Assembly (NCBI RefSeq): GCF_024323335.1
Contig: NC_066581.1
Location: 439,122,281-439,186,280, forward strand
DNA length: 64,000 nucleotides
Direction of reading: 5' to 3'
From: Lathyrus oleraceus
Taxonomy: Eukaryota; Streptophyta; Magnoliopsida; Fabales; Fabaceae
Position numbers and translations under genes: made by a program. Each line of letters starts with the position of its first letter. The stretch's first letter is position 1. This document shows, piece after piece, positions 1-10,830 of the stretch. The notes below the pieces were generated by a model that was not told where the DNA came from, did no database searches, and saw only the letters and a program-made list of their open reading frames with translations.

Positions 1-88
1 GATGAGTGCTTATGATGATATGCAAATGATTAGGATTAGTGACCTAGATGAACATTGTGAAGGGTAGGGCGGATTTTGAGGTATGACA
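1..88 (-). repeat. Ogre-like element D, inner edge of its 3' LTR (partial)
   Basis: The stretch ends at GTATGACA and is followed at once by GCTGCCCCTATT. Read on the minus strand this is AATAGGGGCAGC followed by TGTCATACC, a polypurine tract next to an LTR start. The same junction layout occurs at 50931/50932 (element B) and 37236/37237 (element C). The rest of this LTR lies outside the window, so neither its length nor its twin can be judged. Confidence 0.6.
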
Positions 89-829
89 GCTGCCCCTATT
101 TAATCTTCTCGGACCTGAAGGTATGGATAGCAACGACTTCTAGAAATTCAAGGTAGGAGGGGATTAAATACTAGAATATCGGGAAATTTTTCCACCAGGA
201 ACAAATGAAATGTGAAGATAGGCCATAAAGAAATTCTCCACTAGGGTATGAGATGAACAATCTGGTCTTTTGTACAAGGCAACTACTGGGATTTGCAATG
301 TTATTTGGTAAATGGGTATTTGAGAGGTTAGATATGCATGAAGTATGCAATATGCTAATGTAATATGATTCTTTTTTCATTTTATTTCTACTAACAAGTT
401 TTAGCAGGCACTACGAAAGAAGTTTTTCTGCTGGGGGATATCTTTTTGGAAATGGTTTTCCAAGCAAAACCTGGGCTTCGAGGTGGTAAATGACTTCACT
501 GAGGAAGACAGTATGGAAATTAGAAAGTAAATAGTTGGTCGTCAACTCTGAGGTTGAGGACAGAAGCATGAGCAACACTGATTGCCAGGAATCAAAACAT
601 TTTGACCCCAATACTGTGAATGGGGTAAAACTGAACATTCTCAACTCTGCGATTGGAAACAAATTATGATCAACATCGACTCTGAGGCTGGAAAAAGGAT
701 AGGTGTCAACTATGGGGTTGGGTCTAATAGGATGGACATCGACTCTGAGGTTGGACTTATAGATGTTAGCTTCGGGGCTAGCGAATAAGAAAATGATACA
801 ACTGTAGATGTTTGATTGGTTGCATTTTA
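89..829 (-). mobile_element. Element D: polypurine tract and 3' untranslated region
   Basis: This is the non-coding 3' end of an Ogre-like element read on the minus strand, with the polypurine tract at 89-101. From about 544 to 785 it holds a loose array of words related to CATCGACTCTGAGGTTGG (near 544, 637, 672, 704, 732 and 763). Short diverged 3'-UTR arrays of this kind are also present in elements B and C, each with its own sequence. It stops sharply at 829/830, where a SIRE LTR begins. No coding sequence is seen. The D assignment rests on the PPT junction and the repeat style, not on protein. Confidence 0.55.
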
Positions 830-1745
830 TGTTAAAACACTAACTGTACTCTGATGTCTTGACTGATGTCATGACATGCTTGAGTAGTATGCTGCAGGAT
901 TAGCTAATACAGGATGTACTGAATGTCAAACTGGATGTTATGACATTCATCCCTGACAGCAGATACTGAACAATAGAATAGTTGGTTTTTCTGTTATAGC
1001 TCAGTATTGAGTTCAGTCTGTTTTTCAGGAGAATAACAGACCTGACACATAGCCTATTGTCTGAATGTCAAACTGAATGTTATGACATTCATCCTTGATA
1101 GCAGATACTGAGTTATAGGTAGGTTGGTTTTTTTCTGCTACAGTTCAATATTTATTTCAGTCTGTTTATCAGGTGAATAACAGACCTGGCATAGGGACTA
1201 TTGTCTAAATGTCAAACTGAATGTTATGACATTTATCTCTGACAGTTGATATTGAATTATAGACTGGTTGGTCTTTCTGTTACAGTTCAACATTTAGTAC
1301 AGTCTGTTTTTCAGGAGAATAACAGACCTAGCATATGGCCTATGTTCTGGACGTCAAACTGAATGTTATGACATTCATTCCTGACAGCATATGCTAAAGT
1401 GTAGGATGGTTAGTTTTTCTGTTTCAGTATTTTTCTCAGGCTATTTTTCAGGAATCTAACAGCTGAGCTAAAATCCAGGAAACTAACAACTGAGCTACAA
1501 TTAATGGACCTAACAAATAGCCTATTTGTTAGCACCCTAATATGTGGAAATTAGGTTAACTTGCTTAACCTTATTTTTAGGAAATACAAGTACAAGGCCC
1601 AAATGCTGCAATATAAAAGGATGGCAATTCTACTTTCAGCATCTCAGGGGTTTTTAAGCGTGAAGCACTCATTGTACCATCATACTTCACTGCTGTATGT
1701 TATTTGTGTCTTGTATTAGGTTTTATTTGTGAGCCAAGCTATTAT
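830..1745 (+). repeat. SIRE1 5' LTR, first part (split by Tekay insertion)
   Basis: The LTR of a SIRE-type Ty1/copia element starts with TGTTAAAACACTAAC at 830. It is interrupted after 1745 by the Tekay element and resumes after 10284, giving about 1,392 bp once the insertion and one copy of the ATTAT duplication are removed. A TATA-like TATAAAAG lies at 1612-1619, so the transcription start is probably near 1645. The left flank (TTTTA) is not repeated after the other end of the composite, so no target duplication was found for this element. Confidence 0.8.
921..1460 (+). repeat. Tandem repeat of about 143 bp, four copies, in the SIRE1 LTR
   Basis: Four diverged copies start near 921, 1063, 1206 and 1349, each marked by AATGTCAAACTGAATG (with small changes) followed by TTATGACATT. 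Each also carries an AATAACAGACCT word. The array lies in the U3 part, upstream of the TATA-like box. It accounts for most of the length difference from the 929-bp SIRE2 LTR at 13414-14342, which has only one related block. Confidence 0.8.
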
Positions 1746-2320
1746 TGTAACACCCCGATAAAAATAAGATAATTATTTAATTTAAGTTAATATTATATTT
1801 ATTAATTTAATTAAATAATTGGAATTTTTGGATTATTATTATTATTATTGGAATAATAATTATTGGAAAATATATAAGTTGGAAATAAGGAAAAAGAGTT
1901 TCATTTGGTAAAAAGAGTTTTCACGTGAAAACAGAGAAGCGGCTCAAAAAGAGGAAAAGGGCAAAGAGGCAGAGCAAGAGGAAGAAGGTTGGAGAAGAGA
2001 AGAGCTTGAGGCTAAAGGATTGCCGGATTAACTCAGGTAAGGGGGGTTTATCGTCGTTTAATGGGTATTATGGGTTAACATGTAATGGGTAGTGATAAAC
2101 CGATGAATTGACCCTAATTGGGATGTTGAATGCTGAAAAATTGTGTTGGATAAGTTGTGTTAAAGCTGTAATTGAATCTGTAATTGTGTGAGTTGTGATT
2201 TCCCGAACGTATAGCTTTTTACGGAATCGGAATCGGAGGTCCGGAAGTCCTCCAACGGCGGAAAATGCGGAGAATTCTGCATTCTGCTTCGTGTTAGCGT
2301 AGGAACAGCTTTCTGTCTTG

Positions 2321-2580
2321 CGTTAACTGGTTAACCCAGGGTGTTAACCGGTTAACACTGTTAGGAATTGTGAGGTATTGCTGTTTTGCTTGCGTTAACC
2401 GGTTAACCCAGGGCGTTAACCGGTTAACACTGTTGTGAGTTGTGAAAATATTGCTGTTCTCTCTGCGTTAACCGGTTAACCCAGGGCGTTAACCGGTTAA
2501 CACTGTTGAGTTTTGCCAGAAAGCGTGTTCTGTGTTGCGTTAACCGGTTAACCCAGGGCGTTAACCGGTTAACACTGTTG
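2321..2580 (+). repeat. Array of the palindrome GTTAACCGGTTAAC in the Tekay 5' LTR
   Basis: Four units of about 72 bp each carry two copies of the 14-bp perfect palindrome GTTAACCGGTTAAC, separated by CCAGGGC and followed by ACTGTT. That gives eight sites, of which the first is altered (AACTGG). Each half site contains GGTTAA, the core bound by plant GT-factors. The array lies downstream of the TATA-like box, in what should be transcribed LTR. Confidence 0.85.
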
Positions 2581-2916
2581 GAAATTGGAAAAATTAATAT
2601 TTGAATAATGTGTGCATAATTGGTGTTTGGCCTATATTGGCGTATGATGTAATAGGGATTAATTCCCGCTGTTTTGAGCAGTATAGGTATTAGTGGAGTG
2701 TGCTAATACTGTGATTAATTATTTGACATGATATGATGTTTTGATACGTGTATTGATGAATGTATGATGGTATGCATAATGCTGTGAATGTATATGTTAT
2801 GTATGCAATTGTGAATGGACTGTTTATGGCTTAGAGTGTGAGCATATGTCCATTGTGGATTATTGTTGATGAGTTTGCATTGCTAGGTGATTTAGCATGC
2901 ATATTGTAGTCTTTAC

Positions 2917-3068
2917 GGTGGTAGCTAATTCCCGTGGTGAGGAATTAGTGAGTTGGTGGTAGCTAATTCCCGTGGTGAGGAATTAGTGAGTTGGTGGTAG
3001 CTAATTCCCGTGGTGAGGAATTAGTGAGTTGGTGGTAGCTAATTCCCGTGGTGAGGAATTAGTGAGTG
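2917..3068 (+). repeat. 38-bp tandem repeat, four identical copies, Tekay 5' LTR
   Basis: Four head-to-tail 38-bp units begin at 2917, 2955, 2993 and 3031. Each contains the inverted repeat CTAATTCC / GGAATTAG around the loop CGTGGTGA, so the transcript would form four identical hairpins. The 3' LTR copy (9456-9607) differs at one base in its first unit. Confidence 0.9.
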
Positions 3069-3744
3069 AGTCACTAGGTCTCAAATGAGTGGGACTAGTG
3101 GGCTTGGTAGCCGTATCTGGATTTGATCGGTGAGGTGAACTATATGTTCACGAATAGTCGGTACCGCATGCATGAAGTCTCATTGCATAATGTATGTCTT
3201 GTGTATAATATGAATGGATGTGTTCCAATATTATACGTGTGTTTTGATGTTTATGTTGAGCATGATTATGATGTTTGAGTGGAGGTTGCCGTTACCGAAT
3301 GTGTGATATGATTAGGGTGATTAATGTGTTATTTACTTAGCATTACATGATATTTTATAATGCTTATTATATCGATTGAGGAACTCACCCTTACAACTAT
3401 GTTTTCAGGTAACGAGCAGTGATTGAGTAGAAGCTAGTGCTTGGAGTCTAGTGTAGTCTCCTTAGTGGGTCATGCTCTGATAGATGTAACATCGGGACGG
3501 GATGTTTTACCTTGTTGAATAATTTTACATGTAATGTGTTACATGTTTTGCATGATTGATTTGATTTCTATCCGCTGCGTATTGTGCAAATGCTTTATGT
3601 TTTGAATTAATAAAAGAGCATGACAGTTATTATGGTGAATGGTGTGAAATGATTGTGTGACACCCTTAATTGCATAATTACTCTGATTGATATATTGCTA
3701 TTTTAATTAAATATTTGGGGTATTTTAGAAGGGTGTTACATTAG

Positions 3745-3756
3745 TGGTATCAGAGC
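3745..3756 (+). other. Tekay primer-binding site, initiator Met tRNA
   Basis: TGGTATCAGAGC starts four bases after the 5' LTR end. It is the usual complement of the 3' end of plant initiator methionine tRNA, which primes minus-strand DNA synthesis. Confidence 0.93.
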
Positions 3757-3864
3757 ATAGTCGGTCGAGTCGAGTCGTAATTATTCTGTTCCCCTGTACG
3801 TGATAGGTGTTGTATAACCCTATCGGTACTTATTGTTTTATCTTGTTGGGTTCTCAGAATAGAG

Positions 3865-6800
3865 ATGGCTGGAAGAAGTAGAGACGATGCTGTGATTGCT
3901 GAGGCTCTGGGTATGCTAGCTGGAGTACTTGGAGGGAATCCGAATGTTGTGGGAATGGGAGCTGCTCGTCAACTGAGTGAGTTCCAGAAGAACAATCCTC
4001 CAATGTTCAAGGGAGCATACGATCCAGAGGGTGCTCAGAAGTGGTTGAAGGATATCGAGAGGATCTTCCGAGTGACTGAGTGTGCCGATAACCAGAAGGT
4101 CAGGTTCGGTACGCATATGCTGTCAGAAGAAGCAGATGATTGGTGGGTTGCTACCCGCACTGAGTTGGAATCTGCTGGGAATGCTGAGATCACTTGGGCT
4201 GTGTTCAGAGAGAGATTCCTGAGAAAGTACCTTCCAGAGGATGTCAGAGGAAGGAGAGAGATAGAGTTCTTAGAATTGAAGCAAGGCAATCGGTCTGTTA
4301 CTGAGTATGCTGCTAAGTTCACAGAGCTGTCGAAGTATTACATTCCCTATGATGAGGCTACTGGAGAATTTTCAAAATGCGTGAGGTTTGAGAACGGGTT
4401 ACGTCCCGAGATCAAGCAGGCTATTGGGTATCAGCGGATTAGAGTGTTTTCTAATTTGGTCAACTGTTGCAGAATGTTTGAACAGGATACCAAGGCCAGA
4501 GCGGAAAGCTATCAGCAGAGGGTTGATAGGAAAGGCAAGAATCAGAATGATCGTGGGAAACCGTATGCAGCTGGCAAAGGTTTCCAGAGACAAAGTGGGA
4601 TGAGGAGACCTAGTGGGGGAGACTCCAGTGCCCCTGCTAAGTGTTTCAGATGTGGTCAGGCTGGACATCGTATCCATGAGTGTACCAGTGCTGAGAAGAA
4701 GTGTTTCAAGTGTGGCAAAGGTGGTCACTTGGCTGCAGAGTGCCGGTTGAAGATTGTGACTTGTTTCAACTGTGGAGAGTTGGGTCATATTAGCCCACAG
4801 TGTCCTAAGCCGAAGAGAGAGAACCAGTCGGGAGGCAAGGTCTTTGCTTTATCGGGTTCTGAGACTTCTGCAGATGATCGTTTGATCCGAGGTACGTGTT
4901 ATATTAATGGCTTTTCTCTTGTAGCTATTATTGACACAGGTGCGACTCATTCCTTTATATCTTTGGATTGTGCTGTGAAACTTAAGATAGAGATATCTGA
5001 GATGCATGGTAGTATGGTGATTGATACTCCTGTGAAGGGTTCAGTGACTCCTACTTCAGTTTGTTTAAATTGTCCTTTGAGTATTTTTGGTAGAGACTTT
5101 GGGATGGACCTAGTGTGTCTTCCACTAGTGCAGATTGATGTTATTCTAGGTATGAACTGGTTGGTGTCTAACCGAGTTTATATCAACTGTTTTGATAAGA
5201 CTGTGATCTTTCCTGAGATTGAGGAAGGAAAGGATTTGTTTCTATCAGCAAGGCAGGTGAATGAGGAAGTAGCAGATGGGGCAGAGTTGTTTATGCTGTT
5301 AGCGACTTTGGAGGCTAAAGATAAACTTGTGATTCACGATCTGGCCGTGGTGTGTGATTTTCCTGATGTGTTTCCTGAAGAAGTGAATGAATTACCGCCA
5401 GAGCGTGAAGTTGAGTTCTCGATTGATTTGGTACCTGGTACTAGGCCGATATCGGTGGCTCCGTACCGTATGTCTGCTGTTGAGTTAACTGAATTGAAGA
5501 GTCAGCTGGAAGATCTGTTGGATAAGAAATTTATTCGTCCGAGTGTGTCACCGTGGGGTGCACCAGTGTTATTGGTTAAGAAGAAAGAAGGTACTATGAG
5601 GTTGTGTGTGGACTACAGGCAACTGAATAAAGTGACGATCAAGAATCGGTATCCTTTGCCGAGGATTGATGATTTGATGGGTCAGTTGGTTGGTGCGAGT
5701 GTGTTCAGCAAAATAGATTTGAGATCAGGGTATCATCAGATACGTGTGAAAACTGAGGATATTCAGAAGACTGCTTTCAGAACAAGGTATGGACATTATG
5801 AGTATTCTGTAATGCCTTTTGGTGTGACTAATGCGCCTGGAGTATTTATGGAGTATATGAATAGGATTTTCCATCCGTATCTAGACAAGTTTGTTGTGGT
5901 GTTTATTGACGATATTTTGGTGTATTCGAAATCGGAAGAAGAGCATGCTGAGCATTTGAGAATGGTTTTAGGAGTTCTACGAGAAAAGAAGTTATTTGCT
6001 AAACTGTCCAAGTGTGAATTTTGGTTAGAAGAGGTTAGTTTTCTTGGTCATGTGATTTCAAGAGGTGGTGTTGCTGTTGATCCTTCTAAGATAGAAGCGG
6101 TATCTAAGTGGGAAGCTCCGAAGTCAGTTTCTGAGATAAGGAGTTTTCTTGGTTTGGCTGGTTATTATAGGAAATTCATTGAGGGATTTTCTAAGTTGGC
6201 GTTACCGTTAACGATGTTGACTAGAAAGGGGCAAGCGTTTGTTTGGGACTCAAAGTGTGAAGAAGGTTTCCAAGAGTTAAAGAGAAGGTTAACTACTGCT
6301 CCTATTCTGATATTACCGAGTCCATCGGAACTATTTGAGGTTTACTGTGATGCTTCATTGTTGGGTTTGGGTGGTGTTTTGATGCAGAATAAGCAGTATA
6401 TAGCTTATGCTTCGAGACAACTGAAGGTTCATGAGAGGAACTATCCGACACACGATTTAGAGTTGGCAGCTGTGGTATTTGTTCTGAAGTTATGGAGGCA
6501 TTACTTGTACGGGTCAAGATTTGAGGTTTTCAGTGACCATAAAAGTTTAAAGTATTTGTTTGATCAGAAAGAGCTGAATATGAGACAGAGGAGATGGTTA
6601 GAGTTTCTGAAGGATTATGACTTTGGTTTGAATTACCATCCGGGTAAAGCAAACGTAGTGGCTGATGCATTGAGTCGGAAATCATTGCATATGTCTATGT
6701 TAATGGTTAAGGAATTGGATTTAATTGAGCAGTTTAGAGACTTGAGTTTGGTGTGTGAGAGTACTCACAATAGTGTTAAATTGGGAATGTTGAAGTTAAC

Positions 6801-7128
6801 GAGTAGTATTCTGGATGAGATTAGAGAGGGTCAGAAATCCGATGTGCTTTTGGTTGATAAGTTGACTCTAGTGAATCAAGGTCAAGGTGGTGAATTCAGA
6901 GTTGATGAGAATGGTGTTTTGAAATTTGGTAATCGGGTGTGTATTCCGGATGTTACCGAACTTAAGAAGAGTATTCTTGAGGAAGGACATCGTAGTGGCC
7001 TGAGTATTCATCCTGGAGCTACGAAGATGTATCATGATTTGAAAAAAGTTATTTTGGTGGTCGGGAATGAAAAGAGAAATTGCGAGTTTTGTTTATTCTT
7101 GTTTGACTTGTCAGAAGTCAAAGATTGA
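3865..7128 (+). pseudogene. Tekay gag-pol, first part: Gag, protease, RT, RNase H, start of integrase
   Basis: This 1,087-codon frame encodes the structural and replication polyprotein of the element. The Gag domain covers about residues 40-240 and is followed by three CCHC zinc knuckles (about 259-315, starting CFRCGQAGH). The protease has the active motif DTGA near 356. RT holds DLRSGYHQ and the catalytic FIDD near 680. RNase H starts with CDASLLG near 825 and ends at ADALSRK near 933. The integrase zinc-binding region begins (HPGATKMYH), but the frame is lost about 20 codons later, so the end of this frame is out-of-frame sequence. The cause is a single extra base in the A/T-rich stretch at about 7041-7054. 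The ATG at 3865 lies 125 bp after the LTR, and gag and pol share one frame, as is typical of Tekay. Confidence 0.9.
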
Positions 7129-7915
7129 GCATCAGAAGCCGTCTGGGCTAATGCAACCGTTGGCTATTCCAGAGTGGAAGTGGGATAGTATCAGTATGGA
7201 TTTTGTTTCTGGTTTACCGAGAACGATTAAGAATTTTGAAGCTATTTGGGTGATTGTAGATAGATTGACGAAATCGGCTCATTTCATTCCGATCAGAATG
7301 GATTATCCGTTAGAGAGATTTGCTGAATTGTATATTGAGAAAATTGTAAGTTTGCATGGTATTCCGTCGAGTATTGTTTCGGACAGAGATCCTAGATTTA
7401 CATCGAAGTTTTGGGAAGGTTTGCAGAAGGCTTTGGGAACTAAGCTGAGATTGAGTTCTGCATATCATCCGCAGACTGATGGTCAGACTGAGAGGACGAT
7501 TCAGTCATTGGAAGACCTTTTGAGGGCTTGTGTTTTGGAAAAGGGAGGTGCTTGGGATTGTTATTTACCTTTAATTGAGTTTACCTACAACAATAGTTTT
7601 CATTCGAGCATTGGTATGGCACCGTTTGAAGCTTTGTATGGTAGGAGATGTCGGACGCCTTTATGTTGGTATGAGTCCGGTGAGAGTGCTGTGGTTGGAC
7701 CGGAGATTGTTCAACAGACTACGGAAAAGATTAAGATGATTCAGGAGAAGATGAGAATTGCTCAGAGTCGTCAGAAGAGTTATCACGACAAGAGGAGGAA
7801 GTCACTTGAGTTTCAAGAGGGAGATCATGTGTTTCTTCGTGTTACTCCGATAACTGGGGTTGGTCGAGCTTTGAAGTCGAAGAAGTTGACACCTCGATTT
7901 ATTGGTCCTTATTAG
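7067..7915 (+). pseudogene. Tekay pol, second part: integrase core, in the +1 frame
   Basis: This continues the polyprotein in a different frame after the one-base insertion just upstream. It opens with the end of the integrase zinc finger (CLTCQKSK), followed by the DDE core: MDFVSGLPR with the first Asp, IVSDRDPRF with the second, and HPQTDGQTERT with the Glu. The GPY-like part (FIGPY) closes the segment, where a TAG at 7913-7915 stands in place of a sense codon. The frame continues without a shift into the next segment. Integrase inserts the cDNA into the genome, but this copy cannot be made as a fusion with RT. The first in-frame ATG (7067) is not expected to be used. Confidence 0.88.
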
Positions 7916-8236
7916 ATTTTGGAGAGGATAGGGGAGGTAGCCTATCGTATTGCTTTACCGCCGTCACTTGCGAATTTGCATGAGGTTTTTCATGTGTCTC
8001 AGTTGAGGAGGTACATTCCTGATCCGTCGCATGTGATCAAAGTAGATGATGTACAGGTGAGAGATAACCTGACAGTTGAAACATCACCTATGAGGATCGA
8101 GGATCGAGAGTTGAAGCAGTTGCGGGGTAAAGAGATTGCTTTGGTGAAGGTAGCTTGGGGAGGACCAGCAGGTGGCAATGTGACTTGGGAACTTGAGAGT
8201 CAGATGAAGGAGTCTTATCCGGAGTTATTCGCTTGA
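7916..8236 (+). pseudogene. Tekay pol, third part: integrase tail and chromodomain-like end
   Basis: In the same frame as the preceding segment and cut off by the TAG at 7913-7915, this encodes the C-terminal integrase tail (LANLHEVFHVSQLRRYIPD) and a chromodomain-like end (VAWGG, VTWELES, YPELFA). In chromoviruses this end is thought to steer integration to marked chromatin. It finishes with a TGA 42 bp before the 3' LTR. Only the nonsense codon separates it from the integrase core. Confidence 0.85.
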
Positions 8237-8265
8237 GGTATGTTTTCGAGGACGAAAACTCTTTT

Positions 8266-8278
8266 AGTGGGGGAGAGT
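8266..8278 (+). other. Tekay polypurine tract
   Basis: AGTGGGGGAGAGT lies immediately upstream of the 3' LTR, where plus-strand DNA synthesis is primed. Confidence 0.85.
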
Positions 8279-8861
8279 TGTAACACCCCGATAAAAATAA
8301 GATAATTATTTAATTTAAGTTAATATTATATTTATTAATTTAATTAAATAATTGGAATTTTTGGATTATTATTATTATTATTATTATTGGAATAATAATT
8401 ATTGGAAAATATATAAGTTGGAAATAAGGAAAAAGAGTTTCATTTGGTAAAAAGAGTTTTCACGTGAAAACAGAGAAGCGGCTCAAAAAGAGGAAAAAGG
8501 CAAAGAGGCAGAGCAAGAGGAAGAAGGTTGGAGAAGAGAAGAGCTTGAGGCTAAAGGATTGCCGGATTAACTCAGGTAAGGGGGGTTTATCGTCGTTTAA
8601 TGGGTATTATGGGTTAACATGTAATGGGTAGTGATAAACCGTTGAATTGACCCTAATTGGGATGTTGAATGCTGAAAAATTGTGTTGGATAAGTTGTGTT
8701 AAAGCTGTAATTGAATCTGTAATTGTGTGAGTTGTGATTTCCCGAACGTATAGCTTTTTACGGAATCGGAATCGGAGGTCCGGAAGTCCTCCAACGGCGG
8801 AAAATGCGGAGAATTCTGCATTCTGCTTCGTGTTAGCGCAAGAACAGCTTTCTGTCTTGCG

Positions 8862-9118
8862 TTAACCGGTTAACTCAGGGTGTTAACCGGTTAACACTGT
8901 TAGGAATTGTGAGGTATTGCTGTTTTGCTTGCGTTAACCGGTTAACCCAGGGCGTTAACCGGTTAACACTGTTGTGAGTTGTGAAAATATTGCTGTTCTG
9001 TCTGCGTTAACCGGTTAACCCAGGGCGTTAACCGGTTAACACTGTTGAGTTTTGCCAGAAAGCGTGTTCTGTGTTGCGTTAACCGGTTAACCCAGGGCGT
9101 TAACCGGTTAACACTGTT
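8862..9118 (+). repeat. Array of the palindrome GTTAACCGGTTAAC in the Tekay 3' LTR
   Basis: This is the same four-unit, eight-palindrome array as in the 5' LTR. Here the first palindrome is perfect, while the 5' copy has a C-to-T change, and the first spacer reads CTCAGGG. Confidence 0.85.
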
Positions 9119-9455
9119 GGAAATTGGAAAAATTAATATTTGAATAATGTGTGCATAATTGGTGTTTGGCCTATATTAGCGTATGATGTAATAGGGATTA
9201 ATTCCCGCTGTTTTGAGCAGTATAGGTATTAGTGGAGTGTGCTAATACTGTGATTAATTATTTGACATGATATGATGTTTTGATACGTGTATTGATGAAT
9301 GTATGATGGTATGCATAATGTTGTGAATGTATATGTTATGTATGCAATTGTGAATGGACTGTTTATGGCTTAGAGTGTGAGCATATGTCCATTGTGGATT
9401 ATTGTTGATGAGTTTGCATTGCTAGGTGATTTAGCATGCATATTGTAGTCTTTAC

Positions 9456-9607
9456 GGTGGTAGCTAATTCCCATGGTGAGGAATTAGTGAGTTGGTGGTA
9501 GCTAATTCCCGTGGTGAGGAATTAGTGAGTTGGTGGTAGCTAATTCCCGTGGTGAGGAATTAGTGAGTTGGTGGTAGCTAATTCCCGTGGTGAGGAATTA
9601 GTGAGTG
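9456..9607 (+). repeat. 38-bp hairpin-forming tandem repeat, four copies, Tekay 3' LTR
   Basis: Four 38-bp units carry the inverted repeat CTAATTCC / GGAATTAG. The first unit differs from the rest in the loop (CATGGTGA in place of CGTGGTGA). Confidence 0.88.
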
Positions 9608-10279
9608 AGTCACTAGGTCTCAAATGAGTGGGACTAGTGGGCTTGGTAGCCGTATCTGGATTTGATCGGTGAGGTGAACTATATGTTCACGAATAGTCGG
9701 TACCGCATGCATGGAGTCTCATTGCATAATGTATGTCTTGTGTATAATATGAATGGATGTGTTCCAATATTATACGTGTGTTTTGATGTTTATGTTGAGC
9801 ATGATTATGATGTTTGAGTGGAGGTTGCCGTTACCGAATGTGTGATATGATTAGGGTGATTAATGTGTTATTTACTTAGCATTACATGATATTTTATAAT
9901 GCTTATTATATCGATTGAGGAACTCACCCTTACAACTATGTTTTCAGGTAACGAGCAGTGATTGAGTAGAAGCTAGTGCTTGGAGTCTAGTGTAGTCTCC
10001 TTAGTGGGTCATGCTCTGATAGATGTAACATCGGGACGGGATGTTTTACCTTGTTGAATAATTTTACATGTAATGTGTTACATGTTTTGCATGATTGATT
10101 TGATTTCTATCCGCTGCGTATTGTGCAAATGCTTTATGTTTTGAATTAATAAAAGAGCATGACAGTTATTATGGTGAATGGTGTGAAATGATTGTGTGAC
10201 ACCCTTAATTGCATAATTACTCTGATTGATATATTGCTATTTTAATTAAATATTTGGGGTATTTTAGAAGGGTGTTACA

Positions 10280-10760
10280 ATTATCACCTAGATGATTGCA
10301 TTGGACTAGGGTGTTCATTGAGTTGTAAGTGTTGTGTCACTCTAAGCTTTTAAGCGTGAGTGATGTGTTTCTTGATTAAAGCTGTTAAGCACAATCAAGA
10401 GTTGTTTGAAGTATAACTTTGTCATTTAATTTTAAACTAATTAAAGGTTGTAATCACTGTGGTGATTGAGGGGGAGTGAGTAGGAACTCTGGTCTTAGTT
10501 TAGATTGAAATTGCATTGGGTAGGTATTAAGTGATAGGATTAAACAGTTGGTTTAAGGCCTGAATTAATACTGCTAATAGTGGATTTCCTCCCTGACTTG
10601 GTAGCCCCCAGACGTAGGTGTGTTTGTCACTGAACTGGGTAAACAATTGTCTGTGTTATTTACTGTCCTTTATATTTACGTTCTGCATAATTCTTGTCTG
10701 CGCAGAATTGGATGCCATAACATCCAGTGTGACATCGAAAGTCTATTAACTAGAATTTCA
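10280..10760 (+). repeat. SIRE1 5' LTR, second part
   Basis: The SIRE1 LTR resumes at the second copy of ATTAT and ends TAGAATTTCA at 10760. It includes TTGGTAGCCCCCAGACGTAG near 10600, which SIRE2 carries in reverse near 13550-13570. A SIRE primer site follows after two bases. Confidence 0.85.
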
Positions 10761-10762
10761 AT

Positions 10763-10774
10763 TGGCATCAGAGC
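10763..10774 (+). other. SIRE1 primer-binding site
   Basis: TGGCATCAGAGC matches the initiator-Met primer site (TGGTATCAGAGC) except for one T-to-C change. SIRE2 has the unaltered form on the minus strand at 13400-13411. Confidence 0.85.
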
Positions 10775-10830
10775 AGGCACCCTGCCTGTTAATTTCTGGG
10801 TGAGATCTAGGGACGTTACTTTCTAGTACC

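Larger units (their letters stand above)
1746..3740 (+). repeat. Tekay 5' LTR
   Basis: It runs from TGTAACACCCCG to GGTGTTACA, 1,995 bp. A TATATAAG box lies at 1871-1878 and an AATAAA signal at 3609-3614. It contains two tandem arrays, described separately (2321-2580 and 2917-3068). The duplicated target ATTAT precedes it directly. Confidence 0.93.
1746..10279 (+). mobile_element. Tekay-type Ty3/gypsy chromovirus, near-complete
   Basis: This is a complete insertion of 8,534 bp flanked by the 5-bp duplication ATTAT (1741-1745 and 10280-10284). Its LTRs are 1,995 and 2,001 bp, begin TGTAACACCCCG and end GGTGTTACA. It has an initiator-Met primer site, one gag-pol frame with three zinc knuckles, protease, RT, RNase H, integrase and a C-terminal chromodomain-like segment, and a polypurine tract before the 3' LTR. 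The domain order and final chromodomain place it in the Tekay/Del clade. By eye I counted about 11 substitutions plus a 6-bp (ATT)n difference between the LTRs, so the insertion is young. One +1 insertion and one nonsense codon break pol. Confidence 0.93.
8279..10279 (+). repeat. Tekay 3' LTR
   Basis: This 2,001-bp LTR is collinear with the 5' copy. The 6-bp length difference lies in the ATT microsatellite near 8365-8390. It ends GGTGTTACA and is followed by the target duplication ATTAT. Confidence 0.93.
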
